Source of the DNA: Hydractinia symbiolongicarpus
Lineage: Eukaryota; Cnidaria; Hydrozoa; Anthoathecata; Hydractiniidae
Assembly (NCBI RefSeq): GCF_029227915.1
Contig: NC_079887.1
Location: 16,863,650 to 16,927,649 of the forward strand
Length of the DNA: 64,000 nt
Direction: 5' to 3'
Part shown: in pieces, positions 41,928 through 54,864 of the stretch
Position numbering within the stretch: the first letter of the stretch is position 1
Layout of the letters: the number at the start of each line of letters is the position of its first letter
The notes under the pieces: model-generated
Seen by the model: the letters and a program-made list of their open reading frames with translations, nothing else
Databases searched by the model: none
Told to the model about the DNA's origin: nothing
Program-made: the position numbers and the translations under genes

Positions 41928-42855
41928 CAATTCAATTTCAATTTTCAAAGTAATTTGAAAATCAAAAATTAAAATTTTTTAATGATTTTTGAATTTCAAT
42001 TTACTTTGAAAATTGAGAATTAAAAATTTAAAACTCAAATTCAAATTTTGCTTTTCAATTTTACGTTTCATTATGCACGCGACGCATCGGTTAAACGTCA
42101 AACCAGTCTCCTCCCCGGGCGTCCTGGGTTCTTGTATTCGGACATGGTCATTGTAAAGAAACTAAGAATCTCTAAGGCGAGATTCATATCAAACCTGTCC
42201 TTCTAGATCAGACTTTATTACATCCGAATGTTAATCGGAAATTTAAAATATTATACCAATAATAGACCGTCATATATTGTGTTCGATAATGGATTGTCGA
42301 TGAATGTAAACAAATGTTCTATTGCAGCTGTCCGGAAATTCAAAAAGTCGCAGCCTCATCTAGACATCATTAAACTTTTAGATGAGGTTATTATACCGTA
42401 TGTCAAATCAGTACGTAAACGGCTTTACCTGGATACTGATCACTCAGCCACCCTTCTTCTTGATGTTGGCAAGTTTCGTTACATACAATGGCGAAGATGA
42501 TAGTGCGGAAGAGGAGTAGTCTGTGGAGAACGATCCATGTAGAAATATTTTCGATATTTTCAGTGGCGATATTTGATCTTACATTTGTTACAGCTTAGTA
42601 TTCCTTTTTTGATATTTTGATTAAAAATAGAGAGATGGTATTCCATAAATCAGATGTTTTTCATACACTAAGGTTGGGTTTTACCCGACGTTTGATTGAC
42701 CAAATTTCTTGCATCCGCAAAAATTTATTCCGCAAAATCTTTTTTGAGGTCGCTATCCGCAAAAGTTTATTCCGCAAAATATGCCATTTTTGGGTCACTC
42801 ATCCGCAAAAATAAATTCCGCACAAATTTCTTCTGCAAATAATTTCTTCCCTTAA
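41928..42855. other. Spacer of the palindrome with a possible transposase scrap
   Basis: The start (41930-42065) is an AT-rich stretch of repeated 'caattttcaaa'-like words in both orientations. An open frame at 42228-42500 (90 residues) contains PHLDIIKLLDEVIIPYVKSV and ATLLLDVGKF. This faintly recalls the region around a catalytic Asp in tigger/pogo-type transposases (two hydrophobic helices, then LLxD). I rate this as weak. Further repeats ('ccgcaaaa..ttattccgc') lie at 42710-42840. Confidence 0.35.
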
Positions 42856-43968
42856 AGGAGAGGCGAACAGCCGTGGCACGGCTGCTGATTGAAAATTCAT
42901 GATGCCTGAGATAATTTCAAAGACCAGATCCGCTGTTCTGGAATATCCCGTAAAATCTTGACAATCGTTTAGCTTTTGTATTATTTAGTTAGCATCAAAT
43001 GGTTTTGCTAAAAGATTTGCTGTTTTTATATTAAGGGGGTTATAAATTAAAGCTGTTTCGTTAAAAAAGGTGAATTTGTGGCTTAAAACTTTGCAGCACA
43101 ACAACACGTTATTATACTCACATTATACCCAGAAAATCTCTTCATTAGAAGTTTATTACAAAATACCAGTTTTTACTTTTATCCTTGAATGCTGAAGCAT
43201 TCATTTTATGGCTCAATATTTTTACACATTTGCCAAACTGGTGTGGTTATTTACAGAAACAATATTAGATCTTTCGCAACAGTGATGGCCACGCTTCGAT
43301 GATCACACTGTTTTTTAAAAAATAATACAAAAGTTAAAGATCAAAATAGAAAATATGCTATTAGTTGAATAACACGACGAAAATATTTTTATTTTCATTA
43401 CTAAATTTAGTAATTCATGAGTAAAGATAAAGAAAATAAAGATTTGTAAACAAAGCTGAAACCGCCATATTGCACGTTCGATTTGTTGTTGAAAGTTTCC
43501 GGTCTGTGTATTTATCAAATTTGGCGCCATCTCATCACAACAAAGTTCATTGTTCGAAGTTGGATATATGTTGTGAAAATGCAAACCAAATTACGAAAAA
43601 AATATTATTATTATTGGCTGTGACACATGTTTATAAAGTTCGAAGAAGTAGTAACGAAGGTTATAAAATTTTGGCACTACGATTGTATGTTAAATATTCT
43701 TGGTTAAATGGAGTTAAAGATCTTATTTTTAATGTTTATTTGTAACTACATTTCAAACTTTCTTTTTTCCCACCACACAGCCATAAAAACTTTGTAAAAA
43801 TGTTGCTAGGAAGGAATATGGATATTTATTTATGCAATATAGTTATTTGTGTGTCGTTATAGCATTTATTTTATTAGATTTTGGGATTTAGACGTTCCTT
43901 AATTTTTACTACCTCGCTTAAAATGTATTTTGTGGCTGCCACAAAAAAGTTTTCTGTTCGCCTCTCCT
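42856..43968 (+). mobile_element. TTAA-target DNA element K2, complete copy (1.1 kb)
   Basis: Ends are inverted over at least 15 bp: AGGAGAGGCGAACAG on the left and its complement at 43954-43968. The left border is TTAA and the right TTCA, consistent with a decayed TTAA duplication. No transposase is encoded, so it is non-autonomous. It contains the empty site equivalent to the Polinton insertion point in the sister copy, and its interior 43060-43904 forms one arm of the palindrome. Confidence 0.75.
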
Positions 43969-43994
43969 TTCAATGTTTTTATTTGTTTTTTCTG

Positions 43995-45591
43995 TTTTAA
44001 AAGCCCCACGGGGTCGTTATAGATAGAGTAATTTAATTCTACCCCCGGCTTACAATGTGCGCGCCATACCTCACGGAAACAAGTTGTTTATCAACTGAAA
44101 AAGGAAACCGAAGCGAAGAAGGTTGTCTCTTTTTCAAAGTAATCCTGAAAAAGTTATTTCAAACAAGGCATGCCAATGCTTACTTATCAAAGGCCAGCTT
44201 AAAGCTCATTTTTGTGTTCTGGGACCGAGGTTGCTTCCTTTTATAGAAAATGTATCGAATTCGAATATGAATGTAATTCGAATCTGAAATGTAAAAAAAC
44301 GAACGTTGGCGAACGAAGTTAGTGTTGTTAGTTAGAAATATTTCTAACGAACGATGATTTAAAATCACAAAGAGAACTGATTGGACATGTATCAAGCAAT
44401 TGTAGCTATACGTTTTCAATTTGTTCTCTTTGGGATGAAGCGAAGTTTAGTAATCGAAGTAAAAAACTGATTGAACTTTTATCCAGAGAACGCTAGCAAG
44501 CTACCTACTGAGAAAGTGAAAGGAAAGCAGGTGTGTTGTTTAGGTTATCTGGTAGAGAAATGGATTTGGGTGTATAACGATTTTTTAGCCGTTTTAACTT
44601 TCAGAGCTAAATTTTTTGTTGTGTCTTGAGCCAGAAAATATTTTATTTATCGTAAGAATATACTCTGAACAATGGGTCAGAAGTTAAGAATATGTCCAAC
44701 GTTGATTTTTTGTTTTAAATATAAAAAGAATTTGTCAATAGCTATAGCAAAATATTGCAAGCTATATTTTATTAAGGCATTATAAATTTTCAGGCCATAG
44801 CCATGCTAAGAATATATTGAGAATAACGAGGATAGATTTTGTCAAGAAAATTAAGAACATTGAGGCTGAAATGCAAAACACTATTATAAAATACAACGCG
44901 TATATCCTAGAGAAAAATAATGTAAAAAGTAATTTTTCCGTTGGTACTGTTTTTTAACGCTACAAAGTGGGCGGTGCAGTGTTGATGTCGTTATAAAAAA
45001 CCTCAATGTAAACAAACTTAAAAACTGTAAGAAAACTAAATCAATGTTTATATCTGTTACGACGTTACGATCGTTTGAAATATGTTTGATTCTTAAATTC
45101 GAAAACACTGCATTTTTATCATGCACAGCATGTTTCAAAATAATTGATTTTCATAAATTTGGGTCTGTACGGAAAACTGTTCTTTTAATATTTTGGATTG
45201 AATTGTTACGGTAGATATATAATGTACCGAGTATAAAAAGTTAATGTTGTTATCAGAAATATATAAAGAAGAAAACGTACGATTATATAAAGTCACAAAG
45301 AGAACTGATTGGAATTTGATTGCATTTTTTAGTTTAATTTTTTTTTATTTCTATTTTTCTTTTGTTGCAACTGCTTATATTTTTAAAAGTTTTATTTCAG
45401 CGGGTATAAATATAGAATAATGCAGATTATGAGCAACCTCAACCCCAAGGCTTTTTGCTGTCCCGTTATGAAAAAGAGTCAAGGAGCCTGGTGGTTGAGG
45501 TTGGATTGTGAGTTTTAATGTTTGTGTTTGGTATCCCTTACATGGATTCAATGAGAGATTCAGTGGATTCTTCCACGGGAATTCGGCTAGT
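43995..45591 (+). mobile_element. Repeat family R1, copy 4, 5'-truncated
   Basis: It is collinear with copy 1 from 'aaaagcc..cggggtcgttat' through 'cgaagcgaagaagg', 'gccatagccatgctaagaatat' and the closing 'gattcttccacgggaattcggctagt'. The first about 170 bp of the family are missing. Confidence 0.6.
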
Positions 45592-46541
45592 GTTAAGATA
45601 AATATACAATCACGTTTTTAGCCAAATACAAATCTTGAACACATCAACCTTAAGATTTTAGCTACGAACGTAGATTTTGAGGAATCATCCTCTAAAGTCA
45701 CCTGCCTAGCTAGCCATATTATTCAGTTGGATATAAGAGCTGTTTATCCTGGTCAACATATATCTTTTTCTGTTATTTTCACCAATCTGATTTTTACTAA
45801 GCCATAACTGTGGGCTGTGGCTATAGGTAGCTGTTAGCTACCTCTCACTAAAAGGTAAACGTAGTCAAATACAGTTGCCTGCAACAAAATTTTCAAATCT
45901 TTCTTATGTTAAAGGCAGTTTAAAATAAAAAGGAATCAATTTGTTATTCCTTCCTTTTTTTCATCGTGCATTCAACAATTAAATTGGTTTATTGATTGAT
46001 GCTTTAATATAATATGTTTTCAAGTTCTAGATTTAGTTTCAATTAGTTTGAGCGAACGTGTTGTTTTGCTCTGGTGATCTACCAATATATAAGTGTTGAT
46101 CTTATTAGTTTGTATTTTTTCTAAAAACAAGTTAACTTAATAATGATATCGTCGGTTGATTGCTACCGTTATTTCAAAGTATCTCTATCTTCCGCAGTCT
46201 GTATACCTGACTTTCGCTTTGCGTGTCATCCTCCGGTGTATTCGATGGTAAAGAAAGGTATATCTTCACATGTTCCATACTTATTCTATAAGAATCTGCA
46301 TAGTGATTGAAGCTGTAAAAGTTAAAGAAATTCTCTTTTTGATCATAAGACGGCTTACCTTTGAGGATTATATTTTTATATATATCGCCTCTTCCTTTGC
46401 CTATTTCTTCCGCGATGAATTAAAAAATTATTCGCTTTTAGTTCCCACTACCGAAAATAAATTCTTCGTGTATTGTTTTTTGAACTTATCGCATTTTCAC
46501 AAGTAAGAATCAAGCTTTAGAGTTCAATAAACAGATTTTAC
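45592..46541. other. Intron stretch with D2 repeat copy
   Basis: 45715-45915 matches the D2 family (8425-8580 and 48665-48815). The rest is AT-rich intron without recognised features. Confidence 0.45.
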
Positions 46542-46733
46542 CTGAACAGTAATATCATCCAAGGTTGAACTTGACTCGCATGTCTGTTTTTTTTCACTAG
46601 CGACTTCTGTTGTGTTAACCATTAAGACAAGAACTTTGTCTTTAATCTCGTTGACAGATTGAAACATGCGATAAATCATCAATTTATTACCGTCATCACT
46701 GTCATCGTCACTTTTTCCATTATCATAGATAAC
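46542..46733 (-). CDS. Ankyrin-TRP channel gene, penultimate coding exon
   Basis: On the minus strand an acceptor (TTTACGACAG) precedes the exon and a donor (CAG|GTAAAAT) follows. The exon is 192 bp, exactly 64 codons, in phase 0 on both sides, and joins the channel exon upstream without a frame break. It is acidic at its start (KSDDDSDDG) and then forms a helix (KLMIYRMFQSVNEIKDKVLV). It would lie just after the S6 gate region, in the cytoplasm. Confidence 0.75.
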
Positions 46734-49725
46734 CTGTCGTAAATAATTGTATGTTTTAATTAGCATGTTTTACCGGCCTTACAGAACATTAGTAACAATT
46801 GAAAATATAAGTCGTGTTAAGTACCGGAAAAACGGAGTCAACATGTTTACGGCAATGGGGTACGGGTCGGAACCTTCCGATAAGAAATGCGTGGTAAGAA
46901 TAACAGTGCGAGCGGGCGTTTTATTCTATCCCTTTAAAAATAGCCGTATTCCGTCTGTCTGTTTGTGCGCGAGAAAAAGTCATGTCACGGGAACACGGAA
47001 TGCGATAAATAAAGGATGGGCGAACCCGTGGATGGACTAGGCTCTATATTAATAGCCCTTGCCTGTCTGTTTGTGCATCAAAAGCCACTTGTGTTAACCA
47101 CTGACGAAAAAAAAGCCCGCTAGCGCAGGGACAAGTAACCCGTCGGGGCCCCGCTAGCACCGGGACGAGTTCTCGGTAAAATAGGACCACATAGAAGCGA
47201 AATTTTAGGTAAATGACTAATGAGAAACTAAAGCTCTTTAGATCCCTTTGCATATGATCCCCAAAAAGCAGTCTGAAATTTGGCAAGAAGATCAAAGCAA
47301 CTCACTGCTGGAAAAAGGACAATTTTTTAACTATTTTTATTGTTTTAGCTTTGTGATACTGCTATCTAAGAACACTATTTTTGTTTTAAGAAGCTTGCAT
47401 TTATTTTTCTAAACTACTTTTCAGGCATTTTTCTGTTTGTTTACATATTTTTGTTTACGTAACAGACAAGTTATAACTAGCTTCCCAAAGGTTTTAAGTC
47501 GACGTCATCAACTCATCCGTTCAGAAACTCTTAGTATTTAGTGAGAATGATGTACCCTCAAAAATAAAGTTCTGCGGCGGTTTGATTTAGTTCAGCACTA
47601 TATGTGTAATATGGGAGTGGCAAATTTAACACTTGTTTAGACATTGTTATTTCAAATTCATTGTTTTTTGAAGAAAAGCGTAAGTCAGTGTGAAGAGATT
47701 TTTCAGTCAGTTTTTATGAACATAAGTAATCCACGCGGAAATTAATCTGCGTCGGGTATAAAAAAAAAATATTCAATAGTGTTAAACAATCAATTTACTG
47801 TGAAATTTTAATAAGCCTAAAAAGGTAGAATCTCAATAAGACATTCACGGATGTTTTTGCTCCACAAGCAGGAATACTCATTAAAGTACTATACATAAAA
47901 GGTATTTCTGCCTCTAACCAAGTATGGTCTAACTGTTCTTCTGATTTCTCCTAAATTCTGTTATATCTGACTGATTTCTTTGCTGCTTACTGCGCAAGAC
48001 GGATGGAACAAATGAGTTGTTGTTGCAAATGTAAATTTAATTTGACATATTGATGATAAGTTGTTTACATTACCGTACAGTTGATCGCACTTTTTTGTTT
48101 GTTTGTTTTTAATATAGGACTAAGGAACATAAGTTGCAAGTAATTCCGAATGTTCGGACTTGGGTACTACTTCTCTCTGCTGCAGAAATTATTTCCTTGC
48201 GTTTTACATTTCTGGTTAATTCTGCCAAGTTGCCTGTTAAACTGAACGTGCCTTTGGAAATGTTATTAAAATAAAATTTAGTGTGCAGCAAACGTTGATT
48301 ATCGAAGATAACAAATCAATATATACTTTCCAATAGTGTGACTCTCCACAGTAAATGACAGGCTGTATTTCCCGTTAACAAAAATATTTTCCTCAAAAAA
48401 TTATTTTCTTCAGAAAATTATTCTTATGCACAATGAGGGCAGAACAAATAAAGCCAACAGATTTAGCCTTACTTTCTACTTTGTATAAAATTGTAAAATG
48501 GGTGTTTCACTCTTGTGGCTGTTTCATAGATGTAATAACGAGATAGTTTATGCAGCGTCTGCATCTTGTTTCTATTGTTTTAAGGGTTTCATTTAGTTTG
48601 ATTTATTTGATTTTTAGGTTAGCCATAATTTATGAGGTTATTTATTAGGTTAGCCATAATTTATTAATTTTTGTGTTATCTTCACCAATCTATCTTTTAC
48701 TCCGCTGCACCTGGTGTTGTGGATGCTATTAGCTTCCTCTAGCTAAAACGTGAAAGTAGGCAGATGCAGTTGGCTTCAACAGAATTTTGAATTAATCTTT
48801 CTTACACTAATTGCAATACATATAAACTTCAACAAAAGTCAGAACTTTATGGATGAGACAACAGTGTCGATATTTTGTAACGACGGGCTTAAGGATGTGT
48901 TTTTATTTAAATCGAAGTTGCGATAAACTTTTTTGAACAAAGTATTAAGCCTATACGCATGTGCGACACGGTTTACCTTTAATAAGCGCTCAGCTCAGTG
49001 TCACGATTTATTTTTAAACTTTCACCGGGTAACAACGGGTTGTAAACTGTGTTTTTATTTCAGCTAAAGTTGTGAGGAGGTTATTTCTTGAAAAATATAG
49101 TACACCCGAAACACCATAATGTTAACACTTCACTCGATTTACAACATACTCCCTACCTTACTGAAGCGCTCAACCTAAATGTGTGACACAGTTTACGGTT
49201 CTCATCGGGCATTCAATGGCGGGTAACACAGTTACTTGTAGCTTAACCCGGCGTTTTAACACCGAGTTCCCCGACTAGTCACTATAACAATAGCCGTATT
49301 GTGTATTTGAAGTGGGTGTGCCACAGCTTTATATCGAACCAGCCGCAGTAGTTTATTACTTCCTTTTAACCGGCGGGAAAAAACAACACTGAAGCGGGAA
49401 TAATGCACAACATTCAAAAATCTAAGGATCGGAGGACCCGTGCGATTAGGATGAACAAAATAGCCATACGAAAAATATGACGACGGGCGTAAATCTGAAA
49501 GTATGTATGTCGGCGAACCCATGGATGTTTCCAAGTGCTAACGACTAGTGTTGTATCAACCGGTATAAATTCGAAAAATACACAAATGGAGGTGTATAGA
49601 AATAACAGTGTTAAATTACTAAATGCGTTATAAACTTTATAACTGGCTATTAGTAGATAAGCCTTCCCTTTTTTCAAAAACCGTTCTGTTGAAGATGTTT
49701 AAAAAAAGAAGAACTACGATATTAC
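46734..49725. other. Intron of the TRP-like gene with short repeats
   Basis: Two short rolling-circle-like units lie head to tail at about 46955-47039 and from 47040, each starting with an AT-rich block plus GTCTGTCTGT and with 'aacccgtgg' near the end. Another spans about 49281-49546 and starts right after an ACTAGT. A D2 copy is at 48665-48815. No exon is recognised. Confidence 0.5.
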
Positions 49726-50523
49726 CTGAGGTGAACATTTCGTATTCATAAAATTCTTCGCCTGACGTTTTTGCTTCCGTCCTAAATTTTCTTCAATTTT
49801 CAATAAATGTTTTGCTTGTTGCATAAATGCCGTAGCCTTAGCATTTTGGTATATTCGAGTGAAGGTTTGGGACATTAGGGCAATATATAGGTTTACGCAA
49901 ACAACTGATGCAATTGCTAAATATGTTCCAACAAGTATTTGTGCCATGACTTTATCTTGCTTCATTATATCATCGCGCTCGTATTCATCGACAAGTGTCA
50001 TTAAAAAGACTTGATAAACAATGTCATTAAAATATTCAAATTGAGTGTCTGGTCGTCCACCAAACAAAATCCAAAATGCACATACGTATGGAATAAAGAA
50101 CTCAAAAAATAAGAATCCAAATTTCATTGTATCAGTAATCACGTGACCTAACATGGTTATAAAAGGACCAAGTGATTGATAGCACTGACAACTTCGCATA
50201 AACCTTAACCATAACATGATTAACAGGATTGGAAATGATTTATAATGGACACGATCAACAGTCTCGTTACTAGATGATGTAGCAATAATTCTGGTAAATA
50301 CCACTAACGCCATGATAATGTTTGTCACCAGTTCGAAAATATTCCACCCATTCTTTAAATAAGAACGAGATGATGTACTGACCATTTTTATTTCAGAAGT
50401 AAGGTATCTTCTTTCCTCTGGCCATCTTGGATGACAATACTGCATATCACGATCAATCTCACGATTTCTCCATTCTTTAAATTTCTTTGATCGATTTTCA
50501 CTGTTTCTGAATTCGAGAAACTG
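49726..50523 (-). CDS. Ankyrin-TRP channel gene, pore exon (S3 to S6)
   Basis: The 798-bp exon (266 codons, phase 0 at both ends) has acceptor TTCGTTCTTTAG and donor CAG|GTAATA. Membrane segments in order: S3 (NIFELVTNIIMALVVFTRII), S4 (ILLIMLWLRFMRSCQCYQSL), S5 (MKFGFLFFEFFIPYVCAFWI), a pore region with VYQVFLMTLVDEY, and S6 (ILVGTYLAIASVVCVNLYIA). A basic helix rich in Lys and Gln follows S6. This is the ion-transport domain of TRP-type cation channels in the plasma membrane. Together with the ankyrin exons it points to a TRPA-like or related ankyrin-rich subfamily. No break is seen, so the host gene looks functional. Confidence 0.9.
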
Positions 50524-50936
50524 CTAAAGAACGAAGAGAAATTATAAAAACAAACTGTAATAACAAAATAACGTTGGAAGTCTTCTTAGGAAGACAACAG
50601 CTAAACAAGATTCAGAAGCTGCATAAACTTAACGATAAAAAGATTCAGACAAAGCTGGTGCGTTAATTCGAAATACTAGTTAATGATCCTTGTACTTGTA
50701 ACGATGATAAAAAATATAATGCAAATTATGTATCTAAGTCACATATCTTTGCATACAATAGGAGTCGATGGGAGCTAAAAATTTGTCCATTCTAAATAGG
50801 GGTTTGCATGTAACAGGAAGCATTTTATTATTAAGACGCACAGTGTCATATGTTCATTTTGAATATGAAAGATCCACTGATGTTAGCCAACACCCTACAC
50901 TATATTTGAAAGGATATGTTAAAGAGCCGGCATGAC

Positions 50937-51005
50937 TCAGCATGACTCGGCCAGGTTTGAGCCTAAGACTTCAGCACTAGGAGCGAACGCTCTACCACTA
51001 GGCTA
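50937..51005 (-). repeat. tRNA-like pseudogene or SINE head
   Basis: On the minus strand TAGCCTAGTGGTAGAGCG looks like an A box and GGCTCAAACCT like a B box. The acceptor ends do not pair, so a functional tRNA is unlikely. Confidence 0.45.
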
Positions 51006-52359
51006 CAAAAATCTTTGAGGCTCTAAATCAAAATCTAAATTTTAACTCTTTAGGAAAAAGTATTTTAATATAACCAAGAGTTAGTTTCGCATCTCTTCGG
51101 TATCTGCTTGCTCTTTTTTTCCGATGACGGTAAAACTGGAAGTTCAAGTAGCTCAGCAGACTTTCTTAATTAAATCAGTTTATCTTCCCTCTCCACCAAA
51201 AAAAGATATGCCTCAGGAAGATAAATATTTCTAAGTGCCTCTACAATCGATTTTATTAATTTTTTCTCAGTAAAAACCATAATTAAAACAAATTCCGTTA
51301 ACTCCTGGCAACTCATACTTCCAAGGGATCAGGAAAAATAGTTCGACTTAAAGCGTGGTCCGTAGATGCTAAAAGTAGAAACCAGCAAACAACGGCAGTA
51401 ACCAGCAGTATTTCGAAGTAACCACCAGAGAACCACCAGTATTTTGAAGTAACCATCAGAAAACCAGCTGTTTTTTTACACTGCTATCAGAGAACCAGCA
51501 GTTATTATCAATATACTCCAGAGAAGGCAGCAACGGCGGTCCCAGGGTGTTGTGATTTTATGCACAACACTTCATGACCTTTAAACTACCAAATATGATA
51601 AAAAAGGGCACCTAGTTCGCGATGAATAATCAACTTAAGTTAAATATTTTTTTCGCCTAAAGACAATAATGGGAACAAAAAATCAGAACCGAATCGAAAA
51701 CATAAATTTAGTATAACAAAAGTAATGAAATTAGAACTATTAGCACACACTACATGTTTTAAAATGAGTAGATACCACGTTGTTTCTCCACAACCATTTA
51801 TTAAGTCATTCAATTCATTCGTACTTCATTCGAAAAAGGGAATATAAATGGATCGAGCTTACTAATTTTCGAGTTATCCAGGTTTCGAGTTAAATTATTA
51901 TAAGAAAGTATTAACGAAAGTTCAAGGGACCGAAAAAAACGATTCGAGATAATAAATGTTCGGTGTTGGAGTAACAGGAAGCTAATTGTATACAAGCCAA
52001 CGCAATGCAACAAATTTTTCTGTATACACTAACTTAGATGTCCCAGTCGTCCGCAGATCCATTACGAGACTGGTAAATTCAAAATGGTTGTATTATCGAT
52101 GAAAAGGTCTATTGCGTGTCATGCTACTCTCTGCATAAATTATACCTTACGAAGAGACAATTTTGTAAATTGAAAATTGGATACTTGGCATTTGATTAAA
52201 TGTTGATGACAATCAATGTTATTAGGTTAGGAAAACATATTATTTCTCCTACATATTGTTTATTGTGTTCAAAAAATGTTTGAAGAAATTATACGCAAGT
52301 ACAATTTCACACCTTTTGCATACCAATGTTATATTTTTAGTCAAAGAAAATATCTTTAA

Positions 52360-52810
52360 CCCTATTCGGTCTGGTTTATCAAGCATATTAAGATCGAAAG
52401 GAGGTAATTTCACCGAATTTTTACATTCTGTTCAAAGTTTCTGACAGCCAAACAAAGGTTATTTAACATATTAACCGATTTTTACATACTTCGCACGGAA
52501 AAACGTCTAAAATTCCCGGAATACCGGATTTTTCCTGATCTCCGGGTAAAACCCAGAAAATCGAGAAATCGGATATATCAAGCGTATAAAATCTACAGAG
52601 TGATTTCCCTTGACAAAATTAAGACGTGTTGTAAATTTCAAGTTCTAAGGTTAATCATAACAACAGATATTATACTTTCCCGGTTTTAAGGATTTCATAG
52701 AGAATTTCAGGGGCAATTTCGAGTAATAGGCAATGTCCTTGAACTTAGTAATCATGGAGCATATGCGAAAGAGTTATAAAAAACGCCCGGCAGGGAGGGA
52801 CCGAATAGGG
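52360..52810. mobile_element. TTAA-flanked MITE, family M1, copy 1
   Basis: CCCTATTCGGTC at the left is inverted at the right (GACCGAATAGGG), each bordered by TTAA (52356-52359 and 52811-52814). The interior matches copy 2 ('ttttacattctgtt', 'aaagttatttaacatat', 'aaatcgg'). Confidence 0.8.
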
Positions 52811-53112
52811 TTAAGGCTGAAATGCACCACCAGTTTAAATGGAAGTTTTAAAACCTGACGGATGAGTTATAGGTCAAAACGGACAGTATACGAATGTTTG
52901 CTGATTTTTTACGGACGAGAATTTTTTGCCGATCACCTTTTTGCCGTTTTTTGTTCCTTGTTGCTAATTTTATCAGTTGTATGCGATTATTCTCAAAATT
53001 GACTAAACTTAATCTTTTTTATATGCCTATAACCATTTTTGTTGTTGTTTTTTTAATTTTAAAAAGAACCTTCAAAATCTAAACATTCTTTATCATTTTT
53101 GTCTGGAGATTG

Positions 53113-53232
53113 GTCGGCAAAAAGTGACTTAATTTAAAAAATTTAGTCGGCAAAAAGTGACTAAATTCAAAAATTTAGTCGGCAAAAAGTGACTAAATTC
53201 AAAAATTTAGTCGGCAAAAAATGACTAAATTT
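53113..53232. repeat. 32-33-bp tandem repeat
   Basis: Four units of the GTCGGCAAAAAGTGACTAAA type start at 53113, 53146, 53178 and 53210. Two inverted partial units ('gccgact') follow at 53274-53297, which could fold back on the array. Confidence 0.85.
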
Positions 53233-53742
53233 TGTCCAAGTGACTAATATACTTGCTGACTTTTTTTATTTTTGCCGACTAATTTTTTTGCCGACTTTTT
53301 TTTACCGATAAGGTACTGTGTTTCAAAGAATCGATGCATTTTGACCTGCCAAATTTTACGTAGCTATTAGTCATTTTAAAAGCTGGCGGCGTTCATCTTT
53401 GTCGTTTAAACAGATGATCTTTTTCTATTGAAATTTTGTGAATCTGTTGTTCTAAACGCTTGTTAAATTTTGTTATCATAATTTGATCGCCTGAGATAGA
53501 AGTTGTTAATTTTATGTCTTCGCATGAGCATGCCTTGCGTTGTCATGGTTATTGTATGGTTCATTTAATGTTATTAAATGCTCGTTATATGTATTTGTGT
53601 CATTAAGGAATTAATTTTTATATATGTATCAATTTTATGTTTGAAATAGGCAAGATTCTGATCCCTGTTTAACACGAATGCGTCCGTAAAAAAAATTTGC
53701 TAAAGTTAACAGATTGAAATGCCAGTGCAATTCATTTTTTAT

Positions 53743-53871
53743 TTATATTAGAATAACCGTATACGTCTGTCCGTCTGTCACGCAAAATGGTACCGAGAGT
53801 AGCGACAAGCACGCTATGCGGTTTTAAAAAAGCGGGCAAACCCGTGGATTGTGCACGGGCCACCGACTAGT
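53743..53871 (+). mobile_element. Short rolling-circle-like element, complete copy
   Basis: It starts 'atattagaataaccgtatac' with GTCTGTCCGTCTGTC and ends with the hairpin CCCGTG(53841-53846)/CACGGG(53854-53859) followed 6 bp later by GACTAGT. About 129 bp, without inverted ends. It shares both ends with 7894-8064 (opposite strand). Confidence 0.55.
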
Positions 53872-53978
53872 TCTTTCAAATTAATTTTAATATTTATCAT
53901 GCGAAGTGAGGCATTTGCTGAGGTTTTTTTCGGTTAGCTTTCGGTAATATTTCAGAATTATGTAATTATTTATTTTTA

Positions 53979-54186
<208 letters not shown>

Positions 54187-54864
54187 TCTGTTGATGGTTC
54201 TGTTTTACATTTTGTGTGAAAGGACCGTACCGACCGTGAACTTTTGTGACGAAGGACCGTATACAATGTTTCTTAAAATAAGGATCTGTGTTGATTTTAA
54301 ATATACTTTTTGCTCACCGCTTTTTTGACATTCCAGTTTAGAATGTGTTGTAAAGGGCAGTATGGATCATCATATCAAAAAAAGTAATTTTAAGTTGTTC
54401 ACCTGTTAGTTTTTACATTAAATTTTTGTGGGAGAGGTTGGTATGCAACCAAAAAAATGATTTTTATAGACTTAAATTTGATGTTTTTCAAACTATATGG
54501 TTTTTGTTATTTTTCTATAAGCTTTTAGGACTAAGACAATATTTAAAATGCGTAAAGAACTTATTTTTGTTGATTTATGTTAACTCTTGCAAGCCTGCTT
54601 TTTGACATTTGAGAATAAAATATTAAAGGTTTTCAACATAATAGCTTATAAAATATACATATTTAAGATGCGTTATTTCTGACGATGTTATTATCGGTGT
54701 TGAAATTGTTGAAACTGTTGTTACTGTCGGTTATGTGAGTGTTGGTGTTGTGAGAGTCGTTGCTGCAACTTTTTCTCAACTAAATTTAACACCTTGCACG
54801 ATGCTTTTTTATTTTGTAAGATTTGTATGGAGGATTAAATGCCATTTGACCTTTGACATTTTAA

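Noticed and set aside
46270-46506. Plus-strand 78-residue frame next to a TRP exon
   Set aside because: Hydrophobic AT-driven composition, no domain, antisense to the host intron.
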